DNA from: Pagrus major
Taxonomy: Eukaryota; Chordata; Actinopteri; Spariformes; Sparidae
Reading direction: 5' to 3'
Assembly (NCBI RefSeq): GCF_040436345.1
Contig: NC_133236.1
Coordinates: 18,679,466 to 18,743,465 of the forward strand
DNA: 64,000 nt
The notes beneath the pieces are model-generated. The model was not told the origin of the DNA, did not search any database, and saw only the letters and a list, made by a program, of their open reading frames with translations. Below, piece after piece: positions 1-20,900 of the stretch. Numbering within the stretch: position 1 is the stretch's first letter; each line of letters starts with the position of its first letter. The translations under genes were made by a program, and so were the position numbers.

Positions 1-53
1 GTGTTCCTCAAGGTTCCATCCTTGGGCCTTCACTATTTTCCATTTGTAAGTAA
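1..53 (+). mobile_element. Fragment of a LINE-type reverse transcriptase
   Basis: Frame 3 reads VPQGSILGPSLFSIC then a stop at 51-53. VPQGSxLGPxLF is the conserved RT block of non-LTR retrotransposons. Only about 17 codons remain at the window edge, so the family cannot be named; the copy is dead or 3'-truncated here. It lies antisense inside an esr1 intron. Confidence 0.7.
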
Positions 54-54
54 C

Positions 55-335
55 CACTAGGTCAAGTTTTCTGCATCTCCAATATTTGTAATTATTTTAT
101 GGGTTTCAGCTATGGGTGGGGCAAAATGGCTTCCTAGCGCCCCCCTTAAAAGCAAACCCTGGGACTACTTCCACAGACGTGTTTGAAATCCGGTACAGAT
201 TTGTATCGCACCTAGACCTATAAAAAAAGTCTCTTGTGGCCATGAGTTAAACCCAACAGAAAGTCAGCCATTTTGAATTCAGCACCCATTTTTGGCGATT
301 TGCACTTGGTGTATTTTAACAAACTCGTCCTACAG
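55..335. repeat. Probable teleost interspersed repeat
   Basis: Contains the string TGGGTGGGGCAAAATGGC, a GCGCCCCCC tract and GTCAGCCATTTTGAAT, a combination I remember as dispersed in percomorph genomes. It immediately follows the RT fragment, so it may be the 3' part of the same retroelement. Boundaries are approximate and no target-site duplication was identified. Confidence 0.45.
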
Positions 336-10686
<10,351 letters not shown>

Positions 10687-12200
10687 GAATCATCCTCATG
10701 TCTGCCATGCAACGCTGGGGACTGTTTGAGTCTTCTCGCTCTCTCCCTGCCTGCCTCTCTCATCTCTCTGACTCTCCGACATCTAGTTGGGATCATTGGA
10801 CACAATGGGAACAGAGGAAAGGTTGAAAAAAAAAAAAGGGGGGGGATAACCAAATTAAAGATGCAGCCAAATCGATAACCACAGTGCGTTTAAGTGCCAG
10901 GTCACCATAACACAGCAAACAGAATTGGAGGTCAAACCTCATTCCAACAGCCAATAATTACACAATCAATCCCAAATGAGGGGATTGATGGTTATTAATA
11001 TGCCTTAAATTTTAGCTTTTCATAAATATCACAAAGAAATTAACACTTTTTTTTAAAAAATCACATTTTTCTAGTGACATTTCATTCAAAAGTGGACGAC
11101 ATATATTACAGGAGCACTATATGGATCGGTTAATCATTACTTTATCGAGGCAAGTCACAGATGAAATAGAACACTATATAAACAAATCTAAGAAAAAGGG
11201 CAGAGTATTTCAGAGAATCAATATTCATGTTTACAGCACACAAGTTCTATGTTGCTGATTTTCAGGGATCTCTAGATCACGGTAAAAACACCCTCTGAAT
11301 GCGGTGGCAGATGTAAAATAAAACCAGTTAAAACAGGACTTCAGTGCAGAAATAATTTTGTAGTGTACATGCTTGCAAGCGGCAAATTATGAGTCTCAAT
11401 TTCAATAATACAAAGTCACAAAATAATTTGTGGCTTGAATTAATTTTCTTATTTCCGCATGGTACTACAAGCTGACACAAATTGTCAATTATGCAAGAAA
11501 TCAAAGATGATCACAAGCAACTTCGTACCTCCCCCACTGAGGAAAACCTGAACATTTGGCACAGACATTTCCCCTCCTCTGTGCAACATCTTTCCCTGAG
11601 TAAACAACCCAATTTTCAGAACATGTCAGGTCAAGTGGAAAACAAGTGGTCCTGATAATGATGATGATATATATATTTTTTGCATTGCCCCTGAAGAAAA
11701 AACCAAGTCACTGTGAAGATGAAAATGAAGTTGTTAGAAATGAAACGGCTAAATCACTTAAATGGCTCAAGGTAGGCTGCTTCTTGCTGTAATTGTCTTC
11801 ATTTTCATAACACCACTATCACAAAGCACCTCAGCAACCTAAATGAAGCGGTTTGGTCTTCCCGGCTCATTTTGGAATTGTAACGCAGATGTTGGAGCAT
11901 TCCCAGCTGTTTTTCTAGGTCTAACCTGACCCTGAGTATCTGAAAGGTCAACAGGTAGCAACTGCTGTAAAATATGTACACACTGCTGGTGTACATTTAA
12001 GCTATATGATGATGGATTCTTGAGTTTTTGTTTTGTACTGTTGCTGCACTTGACCAATGTGGATTGAGACTAATAATCTGTCAGGATTCCTGGAGTAAAT
12101 AAAGCTACTCATGAGGAAGTAACGTTGACAAAGACAGTCATTAATACCAACATCTTCTATTTCTTATGATTGTAAAGTATGACAGGGAGTAAAAAAAAAA
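10687..12200. promoter_or_regulatory. esr1 5' UTR and upstream flank
   Basis: Sequence upstream of the esr1 start exon on the minus strand, separating it from the armt1 3' end by only about 1.5 kb. Single AGGTCA half-sites occur at about 10898, 10929 and 11627, but no full palindromic estrogen response element was found. No TATA box was convincingly placed and the transcription start is unknown. Confidence 0.4.
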
Positions 12201-12219
12201 AGGCCAGTCAATGCAGTTC

Positions 12220-12225
12220 TTTATT
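12220..12225 (-). terminator. Candidate armt1 polyadenylation signal
   Basis: AATAAA on the minus strand, followed about 18 bases later by a run of eleven T (minus sense), a typical U-rich downstream element. It would give a 3' UTR of about 840 bases. A second AATAAA at 12645-12650 lacks a clear U/GU-rich follow-up. Confidence 0.4.
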
Positions 12226-13060
12226 AAATCAAATCCATGAGTGAAAATAATATCCTTTCCCACAGCAGCACTGAGCAGAATCCAGTTAACATCACCTCTG
12301 AGGGACTGACATTGAGGTTTTAGATGACATAACAGTGTGCACAGAGACATCCACTTTTATCTATGAAGATACAAAGGTCTGGGTTGCCATTTCAAGCACG
12401 TCATCACTGTTATTGTTACACTGCCCCAATAACATCTTACCATCTTTCAAACAGTTATTCAAATAGTGTTATGATCTGCCTTGAGTGATTCTTCTTGCAT
12501 GTTTTGATGCATGCATATCAATAACACTGAGTGCAACAGTAAAACAACCTGAGCTGTGCCTAATTAAGATATCTATATATTACATTTATTATCATTCTCA
12601 TCACCTGCATGCAAAATTAAAGTACTGCTGCTTGAACATGGAGATTTATTAAGCCCAATTCTTACTCAATAATTGTTAGCAGCATCTACATTAACCTGTA
12701 AACATTATGGCTTAATAAATGGTGCACAACACATAAGCTATTTGCGACAAAAAAACCCAACCTTGATTTGTCACCTATGAGCATAAATATGTCACCGTAA
12801 ACGATTTTAAATCATGGAGAAACATTAAGAGCTAAGACTGCTAATGTTTTAACTATGACATGGTATAAATCTGTAGTGAAAATATTTTCTGTAACCGCAT
12901 TTCTGTATCAAACGTGATGAAGTGTTAACAATGAGGAACAAAAACATTTAACAATGTCATGTAACTTAATGGTCTTATGGCTTGAAGTTAAGTCTTGCTT
13001 CTGCTTGTGGTAATTCTTGCGATGAATCCACTTCTTCCCAGTGTGATCCTGAGGTCAGTC

Positions 13061-13843
13061 TTACTGTTCTGACTTTGGGCTGTAGGATTGAATGATAGCG
13101 TACTTGCCGCTGGTCATCCAGTCTGGATCTTGGGAAGTGAGTTTCTCACCCTGGCCCGTCTGCAGACCAACCTGAACGTTGGCCTTAAGTGTCCTCAGGC
13201 TGCACAGAGGTGCTGGCCCAAAACCTCGTAGCGCAGTATCGAAGCCCACTGTGTGATCCCACTCCCTGTCCCCCGTCAGCTTTCTGTAGTTCAGATCACC
13301 TTTAAACAGCACCAGGTCTGCCCCCTGCAGAGTCGCATACAGGTCAGGAGCATCAGCTGCCATGTCACAGAACTCATGGGGCTGTGTCCAGAATGGATGG
13401 TCATGATAGGACCACACACCCTCCTTCACGTAGCTCTGCCACTGATAACCACTCTTGGACATCCACTTGTGATTGGCCGCCATGGTCTGCCGAATGGTCC
13501 ACTGAAAGTCGTTAGCTGTGACATCGGAGACAAACCAGGGGAAGCTTTTGCCGTGAAAATGGACCTCACGGGCAAGGCCAGAGTTAACCAGGAACTCTGC
13601 AAACACCAAGTCAGTGACTAACTCAAAGCCAGCATTGTCTAGAACAATGTCCACTCTGCCTGCAGTGGTTTTCTCTGGCTGTCCTGGCCTCTGGGCGGAC
13701 ATGAGAGTTGACCATACCATATTGGAATCATCCACCAAGATGAAGGGCTGCAGGCTGTTGAGGGACTCTATCGGACTGTTCTTCTGTGAATTGTCTTGGC
13801 CAGCAGAGATAGACAGATCACACTTGTTTCCCCAAAGAGAAAC
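13061..13843 (-). CDS. armt1: armt1 exon 5 (DUF89 catalytic core and stop)
   Basis: Acceptor CTCTTTCCAG ending at 13844. Begins VSLWGNKCDLSIS, carries both metal/phosphate motifs, and ends TGKYAIIQSYSPKSEQ with a stop at 13061-13063. Confidence 0.95.
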   Translation of the reverse strand, partial: VSLWGNKCDLSISAGQDNSQKNSPIESLNSLQPFILVDDSNMVWSTLMSAQRPGQPEKTTAGRVDIVLDNAGFELVTDLVFAEFLVNSGLAREVHFHGKSFPWFVSDVTANDFQWTIRQTMAANHKWMSKSGYQWQSYVKEGVWSYHDHPFWTQPHEFCDMAADAPDLYATLQGADLVLFKGDLNYRKLTGDREWDHTVGFDTALRGFGPAPLCSLRTLKANVQVGLQTGQGEKLTSQDPDWMTSGKYAIIQSYSPKSEQ

Positions 13844-15546
13844 CTGGAAAGAGTCAAATTAAAATAGTTAAACCTGAACCTTCTTTAATGTGTTCAATTG
13901 TGACCTCAATAAGATAAATGATACAGAAAATGGATGAAAGGACAGATTATCACTGTCATTTGAGTTTTATCATTAAAAACAGCAGCAACCCAATAGGAGT
14001 TTGATGAGAGTCGCATGACCAAGCGAAAATATAAGCTGGACGTCATAAAAAGCAAAACACTGCCCCAAAAATTCACTGTAAAGCTGAGGAAAGACGCAGA
14101 GTCACGAGTCAGGTACTAATCTGTGCATCTGTCACTACGACCAACATGTTCACATCATCAGTTCACTTCACTAGCTTGATTTTCATGTATTGAGCTGGTG
14201 AATAAAATACTGACCTGTAGCAGTTTGTTAAAATGCTCCAACAGCTGATTCTTGGAGAGCTCCTCCATGTTCTTTTTGACGCCCTCCAAGTATGTACATA
14301 AGGCCATCACGGCCTGCTGAGACTCAAAAAAGCTTTGAGTCTTCCCCTCGTTAAAGACGTCAAAGTCACTCATGGGAGGGCTGTAATGAGCAGAAGTAAA
14401 ATCATGATTGGAGGAGAATGACGAAGCAAGCCGTACTTATTCTAATTTAGGGCAATTTACCAATACCTACATCTTTCTATTACCTAGACAATATTGTAAT
14501 TTTAACTAACTTATGCAAACACAAATATGATGAAATATTGCACAGCCTAAAGGACATGTATTCAAAGGCAGGATATAGGGCAGCAATCAAAGGTTCTCAT
14601 TAAAAGATATAAATGCTTCTCACTTGAGCCAGAGGGCCTCCTGTATCCTGCGGTACATGTAGCATTCCACATAGAGCCATGGAGACTTGAACCAGCTGAC
14701 AGACTCCTGGTCCCCCTCCGGTGTCTGGTGTCTCTGCAGGTACTGGTTCCAGGACTCTGTGTCTTGTAGGCCGTCTGTCAGTTCTAGCACTGGCTTATCA
14801 GTTTGCAGCTCATTCCTCATCTTGGACAGCAGAGATATTGTTTGCTTCTCTGCCTCGATACCCTCCTGTATGAAAGTAAAGAAAAAACGGGTTCAAATGA
14901 GCCTCATATATCCGGAAGTGGTCAAATAAAACTCGAGTAATCAAGTAATCAATAAAGATTTACGTTACCTCTCCATATTCTTCAAAAAACTTGTTTTTGT
15001 TGCGATGTATTGTATCTATGACTTTGGTCAGGATGGTCGGCAATCTGTCTCTGATAGTCAGATAAGCAAATGACCTAAAAAAGAAACATTTAAGTCATTG
15101 ACGTTATTATACTGACACTTCCTGATTGTGTGACAGGTGTATGCACTAGTAAGCTAACCTGCTAATTAACCTAGCAAGATGCAAAGTTAGCCCTGGCTTT
15201 GCAGACGTGTTGACAGCAAATTATTTGCTAGTATTACATTGTCGTACACAAATATATCTATTGTTAGTAAACACAGTCAATGTCATATGCTTAACTGCAT
15301 GTGTACACTCAGTTAAGCTATTTGCTAGCTACCAACTTGATGAATTGATGTTAGCAACAAGCTAACGCTGCCGCTGGCTTGAACACGACAGGGACAAGCA
15401 TTATGTGGCCGTTTAGACACATCAGTGCAGTTACCCGCATTACTTAACAGAATGGCAAAGTGCTTAAATTAGCTGTCAACATACCCAACCACTTTGGCTG
15501 AAAGTGAAGCAGGAACTCCGTCCACAGTTTGATCCGCCGCCATCAT
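13061..15546 (-). CDS. armt1: Damage-control phosphatase / protein-glutamate O-methyltransferase ARMT1
   Basis: DUF89 family enzyme (human C6orf211). The family uses a divalent metal to hydrolyse sugar phosphates such as fructose-1-phosphate; carboxyl methylation of PCNA has also been reported for the human protein. Five exons join in frame: 15485-15546, 14969-15074, 14624-14865, 14215-14380, 13061-13843, all GT-AG, giving 452 residues against 441 in human. The N-terminus PASLSAKVVGSFAYLTIRDR and the block WFKSPWLYVECYMYRRI match the family. Metal and substrate residues lie in IVLDNAGFEL (Asp261-Asn262) and LFKGDLNYRKL (Lys374, Asp376). Two tandem ATGs open the frame; the first is used here, the second gives 451 residues. 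Likely cytosolic, with no signal peptide. It lies tail-to-head with esr1. Confidence 0.95.
14215..14380 (-). CDS. armt1: armt1 exon 4
   Basis: Acceptor TTACAG ending at 14381; donor GTCAGT from 14214. Encodes PPMSDFDVFNEGKTQSFFES through FNKLLQ. Confidence 0.92.
14624..14865 (-). CDS. armt1: armt1 exon 3
   Basis: Acceptor CATACAG ending at 14866; donor GTGAGA from 14623. Encodes EGIEAEKQTISLLSKMRNEL through YRRIQEALWL, ending two bases into the next codon. Confidence 0.92.
14969..15074 (-). CDS. armt1: armt1 exon 2
   Basis: Acceptor TTTTTTAG ending at 15075, donor GTAACG from 14968. Encodes SFAYLTIRDRLPTILTKVID and ends EEYGE, all helical N-terminal domain. Too short and start-less to show as a stand-alone open frame. 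Confidence 0.9.
15485..15546 (-). CDS. armt1: armt1 exon 1 (coding part)
   Basis: Starts ATGATGGCGGCGGATC and encodes MMAADQTVDGVPASLSAKVV plus two bases of Gly. Donor GTATGT begins at 15484. Confidence 0.9.
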
Positions 15547-15765
15547 TTTTGCAGTAGGAGACTGTTCAAATTGAAACTTTATCGACACAAAATCCAGGAC
15601 AGGAACAAAGTTTAGGAGTCTGGTGAACGCGACGTGTTACGTTGATCTTTCTGTGGATTTTACCTGACAATGTAGATTGTATCGATTTACTTCCTTACTG
15701 GTAACAACTAGCTTTACATGTTTTTCCGGTTTCCCTGTAGACGTATGTTTTATTCAGGGTACGGT

Positions 15766-15780
15766 GCTACCATCTAGCGG
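15766..15780 (-). promoter_or_regulatory. Candidate CTCF site upstream of armt1
   Basis: Minus strand reads CCGCTAGATGGTAGC, one mismatch from the strong vertebrate CTCF core CCGCTAGATGGCAGC. It lies about 220 bases upstream of the armt1 start codon. Occupancy cannot be judged from sequence. Confidence 0.45.
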
Positions 15781-15949
15781 TCTATGTGTGAACTGCAACG
15801 TCGGCAAGTTGTGTGTTCCGCTCGTGCTGTTGCTGCCTTTATATTTTTAAAGAAGCTACACTGAGCTGTGTTGAATCCGGTGTAACTCACCACCTGTACC
15901 ACATTACACCTCTACAAGGCTTCAACATGAGTCTGAGTCATGAGTCTGG

Positions 15950-16110
15950 ATGAGAGTGGTACGCGCTGCCGCATTGCGCATGGCAGTCTGTTGTTGCGCA
16001 GCACCCCGAGCATCCCTGGTCGTCCGGAGCAACGGTTGTCATGGATACATTGATTCGCCCTATCAGAAAAGGGCAGAATTCGAACCCCCGAGGCTTTTTG
16101 GCGGGAAAAG
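15950..16110 (+). promoter_or_regulatory. E2F-type site and TGCGCA pair in armt1 upstream region
   Basis: TTTGGCGGGAAA (16097-16108 within TTTTTGGCGGGAAAA) is a textbook E2F motif. Two TGCGCA cores (near 15974 and 15994) recall NRF1 half-sites. This is the kind of content seen in bidirectional housekeeping promoters; the divergent partner (rmnd1 in human) is not visible here. Confidence 0.35.
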
Positions 16111-16519
16111 GAGGAGGGGTAGTGTATGATTTTTGGTAGAAGAAAGCGTTTGTGTGGTGAGGCTGAACCGAAACCCTGATTTAATACTGATATACATGAA
16201 CATATGGACCTGCGTTTAGTGTGCACAGTGTGCTACATTCATGGGTTTATTATGTTAAAATACTCTTGCATTAAATATGTTTTGGTTTTGCAAAATACCT
16301 TAATAATTCTTTGCAAAATGGTCTGAGTAGGCTGACTCATCTCATTTAACCTTCAACAAGAGAATCCAGTATCAACAGAAAACAATCTGTCTTTTACAGG
16401 ATGTTTTCTGTGGCTCTTCAGTTTCCACTCCAATTTTCAGTCCTAAAATAAAAGGATTGAACACGCTTCAAGCAGGCCCACCACATACTGAGCATGGGCA
16501 AAAGTAATCACATAAGGTT

Positions 16520-16930
16520 TACGGTGCATTTCGGAGTTGGGAACCGGGACGGCCTCTCCTCTGTTGCTTCTCTTTTTTTTTTTCTTTTTTTTTTGGAGAA
16601 CATGACCAATTGATTGGCTGCAGCCACGATTACTGGGCTGGAAAAATACGCATATCAATTAATTCTGGCGGTGTTCTCTCAGATCAGCCCCGGTCACTAT
16701 GGGAACACGGCGGGCCGTTGTCAGGATGTGGGGTCCTTGGGAGTGGGAGTCCAGCTGCGTCCACCTCCGGTGTTCATCACCGCCGGCCTCCCATCCCCCC
16801 GCCGGGCCCCAGCCTGGCCGGATCTGTTTTTCTAAACCGAGAGAGGAGTGACTCACCACTCCGGTTTCAAAACAGGCCATGCACGGGGGAGGGGAGGGCG
16901 GCAGTTAACGTGAAAGGCCCTGTTTAAACA
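16520..16930. other. GC-rich, CpG-containing intergenic block
   Basis: A GC-rich island in AT-rich surroundings, with CCAATTGATTGGC (two overlapping CCAAT-type boxes in opposite orientation) near 16608-16620, CCGCCGG and CCCCGCCGGGCCCC. Short open frames on both strands lack recognisable domains. Could be a promoter or a conserved non-coding element. Confidence 0.3.
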
Positions 16931-18540
16931 GGTGTTGCAGCTCACCACACAGTCCTCTCATGCAACAGTAGGCTTACGGAGTATTTTCATTTGAGTTACT
17001 AAATGTTTTGTGTGTAAAGTCGCTTGAAATCGTGCTGACGTGTGGTCAAATCACACGCAAATGTCACTTCTTTTTTTCACGTTTTGAGCGGTTTCATGCA
17101 GACTGGGCTGATTTGGTTTTGATAATGCATTATTGCAGGAAAAAATCAATTTAGTGGAAACCAGTGACAAGGCAGTCATGTGAAAGTCCAGTCTGTGTCT
17201 CTTTTGACTAAACTTTCCTGAGAAAAAGCAACAGCAGAATGATTAAGACATATTTCTTTTTCCAAATGGTGGAGAACTAGGCCTATAAAAAATATATGGA
17301 TAGAAATGTATTGATTTTAACGGGGATACACAGTGTTGTATCTGCTTCTTTCAATAAACCCCTGCTGTGAGCTGCTCAGCAAGGTAAACATGCTTTTGTT
17401 CTGCTGTCATTAACATGTACTGTTGCTCTAACTGTTCTCAATCATTGTTTGTTTGTGAAACACAGTGCACCCCCACAGGCCTACTTTTTCTGTAGTTTCA
17501 CTGAAGTTGTGCACAGTCAGATCTAGGTCCTTGTTTGTTTGACAGCACAGAGACATTAAAGTCCTCAGGCCCTGCTTCTTAGGCATTTCCACCCCTCCCA
17601 TGTCTTCTGTCCCCCTTCTCCTTTTACCAACGGACTCTCCACCCTTTCTCTGCTTTTCTGAAAGAGCTACAACTTGCTTAGTCTGGTCCCTCTGTGGACT
17701 CCCAGTCCTGAGGCTGAAGTGCAACTCTGTAATGACAGGTCTGGAAAAAAAATTGTTGTTTACACTGGGACAACATCCACCAACTCACCGATGACGACAT
17801 GTGATGACAAAATATTGATGTGACTCCAAAGTGCGTTTGTGAAAAGGTCCTCCTACACTTTCTGTGCTTCTAGTCAGGCAATGTGTGGTTTGGTCGAAAA
17901 ATCTATCTCCAAGACCTCTGCTGCCTCTTTCTACTTCTTTCTCTTTAGATCACAAAATAACAGCTCTAACTAAAGAACTCATTAAGGGTTACAAACAAGC
18001 AGAATTACACCTTTCACACAAAATGAACAAGTCACAAAAAATGTGTAGACTGTATAATAGAGTGAACAAATTGAATCACCCATTGGCGAGTAATAAATAA
18101 AGTCCTTTTCTTTGATGGTAAGATAAAAGTCTTGTCTGTCACACATGTAAGCTCGAGCATTTAGCCTTTTTAATTTTTAAGTTAATATAAAGCAGGTTAC
18201 AACCAGCTCAGAGTTTGAATTGCACTTTATAAGCCTGCCTTAGCTACTGTAGTTTTCACATTACATTGTTATCAAAATTATGGTCACTGATTTTTCAAAC
18301 AAAACATACAATGCCACTATTTCTAAGAGATATACTTGTTTGAATATTGTGTAATTCCTAAATCCAAGTTTTCAACCACACACAAAAAAACCCCCAGCTC
18401 CAACAACTATATTCTGTTATGATCTTGAGAGGTAAATTACTGTTTATGGACTCATCTTACACTAATCTGTGAGATCAAATCTGAGAATAAAATAAACATA
18501 TTACCAGGAACCAGAGTTCATAGTAACATTTACTAATACC
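16931..18540. other. Intergenic, no feature recognised
   Basis: Non-coding stretch between the GC-rich block and the tandem array. No rmnd1-like coding exon was found on either strand. Confidence 0.4.
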
Positions 18541-18559
18541 AAATACTCCCTCACACATA

Positions 18560-19984
18560 GGACTACCTCTTATGTGTCTGTTACTCATCAGTTATGTAGG
18601 ATTGAAAAGGATAAAGTCACATTATAATGGCCATGTTGATTTTCACAGGCAAAATATTACAATATCCATGTTATTAAAACTTTCATAGTGGCATAATGTC
18701 CACTGAAAATGTTTTAATGCTGACATCAAATATCAGGATGAAAAGCCACATTATAATGGCCATTTAGATTTTCATAGGCAAAATATTGGAATATTCGTGT
18801 TATTAAAGCTATAACCTTGCTTTGATAGTGACATAATGTCCACTGAAAATGTTTGAAATGTATACGGTAACATTAAATATATGTATTCTGCCTTTAAACT
18901 TGTTGAAATGTGATGTTTTGCACCAATAAAAACATTGACTTCAAAACTGTGACTTCATACTTTGCATTATTTAATCTCCTTGCATCACATACTAAGTCTT
19001 GTGTAACTGTTACTCATTAGTTATGTACGATCCAAAAGGGGAAAAGTTACATTATGATGGCCACTTAGATTTTCAAAGGCAAAATATTAAAATATTCATG
19101 TTACGAAAGCTTTCATAGTTGCATAATGTCCACTGAAAATGCTTAAAATGTATTGCAAGCTAACATAAAATATGTGCATACATCCTTTAAACTTGTTGAA
19201 AACCTGGAGTCGTTTTGAGTTTCTACAGAAAATGTAGATGGAAATGTCGGCAAAGCAATCATTATTTAACAGCGATAAAAACGTTTTTTTATTGTTTTAT
19301 TTCAGTAGTGACTTTATTATCTGTATTATGTTAGTTCCTTGCATCACATGCCTAACTTTTGTGTGTCTGTTAGGCTACTCATTAGTTATGTGCAATTCAA
19401 AAGGGGAAAAGTCACATTATAATGGCCATTCAAATATTCAGTCAAAAATATTGATATTAAAACTTTCACAGTGGCCACTGACAATGTTTGAAACATGTAT
19501 GGTAACACAAATATACACATACTTCCTTTAATTTTGTTGAAATGTGATGTTTTACAGCAATAAAAACATTGACTTCATATTTTGCATTTTATCTCCTTGT
19601 GTCATATAAGTCATCTGTAACTGTTATTCATTAGTTATGTAGGATCCAAAAGGGGAAAAGCCACATAATGATGGCCATTTAGATTTCCACAGGCAAAATA
19701 TTTAAATATTCACTAAAGCTGTCATAGTGGTCCACTGAAAATGTTTTAAATATGTATGGTAACACAAATATACACATTCTTCCTTTAAACTTACAGTAAA
19801 AAAAAAAAACAACTGACTTCATATTTTGCATTATTTAATCTCCTTGCATCGCATACGTCTTCTAACCGTATGTAAGCCAACATAAAATACGTGCATACGT
19901 CCTTTAAACTTGTTGAAAACCTGGAGTCGTTTTGAGTTTCTGCAGAAAATGCAGATGGAAACGTCGGCAGAGCAATCGTTGTTT
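18560..19984. repeat. Degenerate tandem repeat array upstream of zbtb2
   Basis: At least five diverged copies of a unit carrying, in order: TCATTAGTTATGTA, AAAAGTCACATTATAATGG, AGATTTTCA..GGCAAAATATT, CATAATGTCCACTGAAAATG and CCTTTAAACTTGTTGAAA. The landmark ATTATAATGGCC (or close variants) recurs near 18621, 18750, 19050, 19415 and 19664, so spacing varies between about 130 and 360 bases through internal deletions. The last copy runs into the zbtb2 CpG island. Confidence 0.8.
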
Positions 19985-20900
19985 CAGAGGGAGAGGGTGG
20001 GAGTCAACACGTCGGGTTAACACTCGCTGCCACGCTTGTGTTTTATGCGTGCCGTGTCGTTAACGGCGGACACGGGGCTGTTTAATGCTAACTCACCGGC
20101 TGTCACAAAGAGCGGGCAGTGCGGGGGCTGAGCTCACTCACGGCGGTTACACAGTGCGGGAAATTAACGCAAACCCAACCGCCCCCTTTTGCTCAACGGA
20201 TTTTTACAACGGCTGTTTTTTTTTTTGTTTTTTTTTTCGGCTGGTTTTACCCACAGTCATGTGATTGTAACGTAAAACCCCTAACCGGAAAACAGCGACG
20301 GACGACCCTCTCCGCCGTCAACGAATGCTGCGTTTACAAGGAACAGTACGAGCTGCTGCGAGCCCAGAGAGGACGGACCAGTCCCCCGGTAAACAAACAA
20401 CGGCGACACGGCAAACTCCACGAATTAAAGCGGAGAGCAGGTACGGCTGTTTTTTTAAGCTACACACTCGCCCGTTCGTTTACTGGCGGCGTTACGTTAT
20501 TCGGCTACTTGTGTGCGCTTTGGCTCGCTGTAATTGTCACGGGGAAGTTAAAAGAAACGCGAGCAGCCCCATCCCCCTTGCGTCGCTCTCCCCGCATGTG
20601 TGTGTGTTGTGTGAGCGCGCGCCCGCGTGCGTGCATGCACGTCCGTTTTCTCGCGCTAGCAACAGCAACCGAGACAGACCCGAGACCCGAGGATCCGGCG
20701 AGCGGCAGGAGGAGTCCGTCCAGGCGGTTCATCTGCACTTTAGCTGTTGTTTTATATTCGCCTTGTTGAACTGTTTTGTTCCCGTAGCCTGTTTGCCCTC
20801 CTCACGTGCTCTCCCAACGGTGAATTTTCAGAATAAGACAAAATCTCACCACGGAAGTAACTGTTCCACGTGTCTACATCTCATCAGGGGCGGTGCTTTA
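19980..20900 (+). promoter_or_regulatory. zbtb2: zbtb2 CpG island, promoter and non-coding exon 1
   Basis: Abrupt rise in CpG density at about 19980. It contains a GC box-like ACCGCCCCC (20178), an ETS core CGGAAG (20852) and two perfect E-boxes CACGTG (20803-20808 and 20867-20872). A good splice donor, AGCAG/GTACGG at 20440/20441, could end the 5' UTR exon. Exon 1 is non-coding in mammalian ZBTB2, which fits. No TATA box seen; CpG-island promoters usually lack one. Confidence 0.6.

Noticed and set aside
10895-10912. GGTCACCATAACA as an estrogen response element near esr1
   Set aside because: The second half-site has two mismatches from TGACC; treated as a single half-site only.
16070-16095. 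GGTTCGAATT on the minus strand as a tRNA B box
   Set aside because: The T-stem does not pair, the position after the loop is T rather than C, and no A box or cloverleaf is found upstream.
20119-20769. 216-codon open frame across the zbtb2 CpG island
   Set aside because: Low-stop composition of CpG islands gives such frames by chance; several overlapping frames exist, none resembles a known protein, and it crosses the probable exon 1 donor at 20440.
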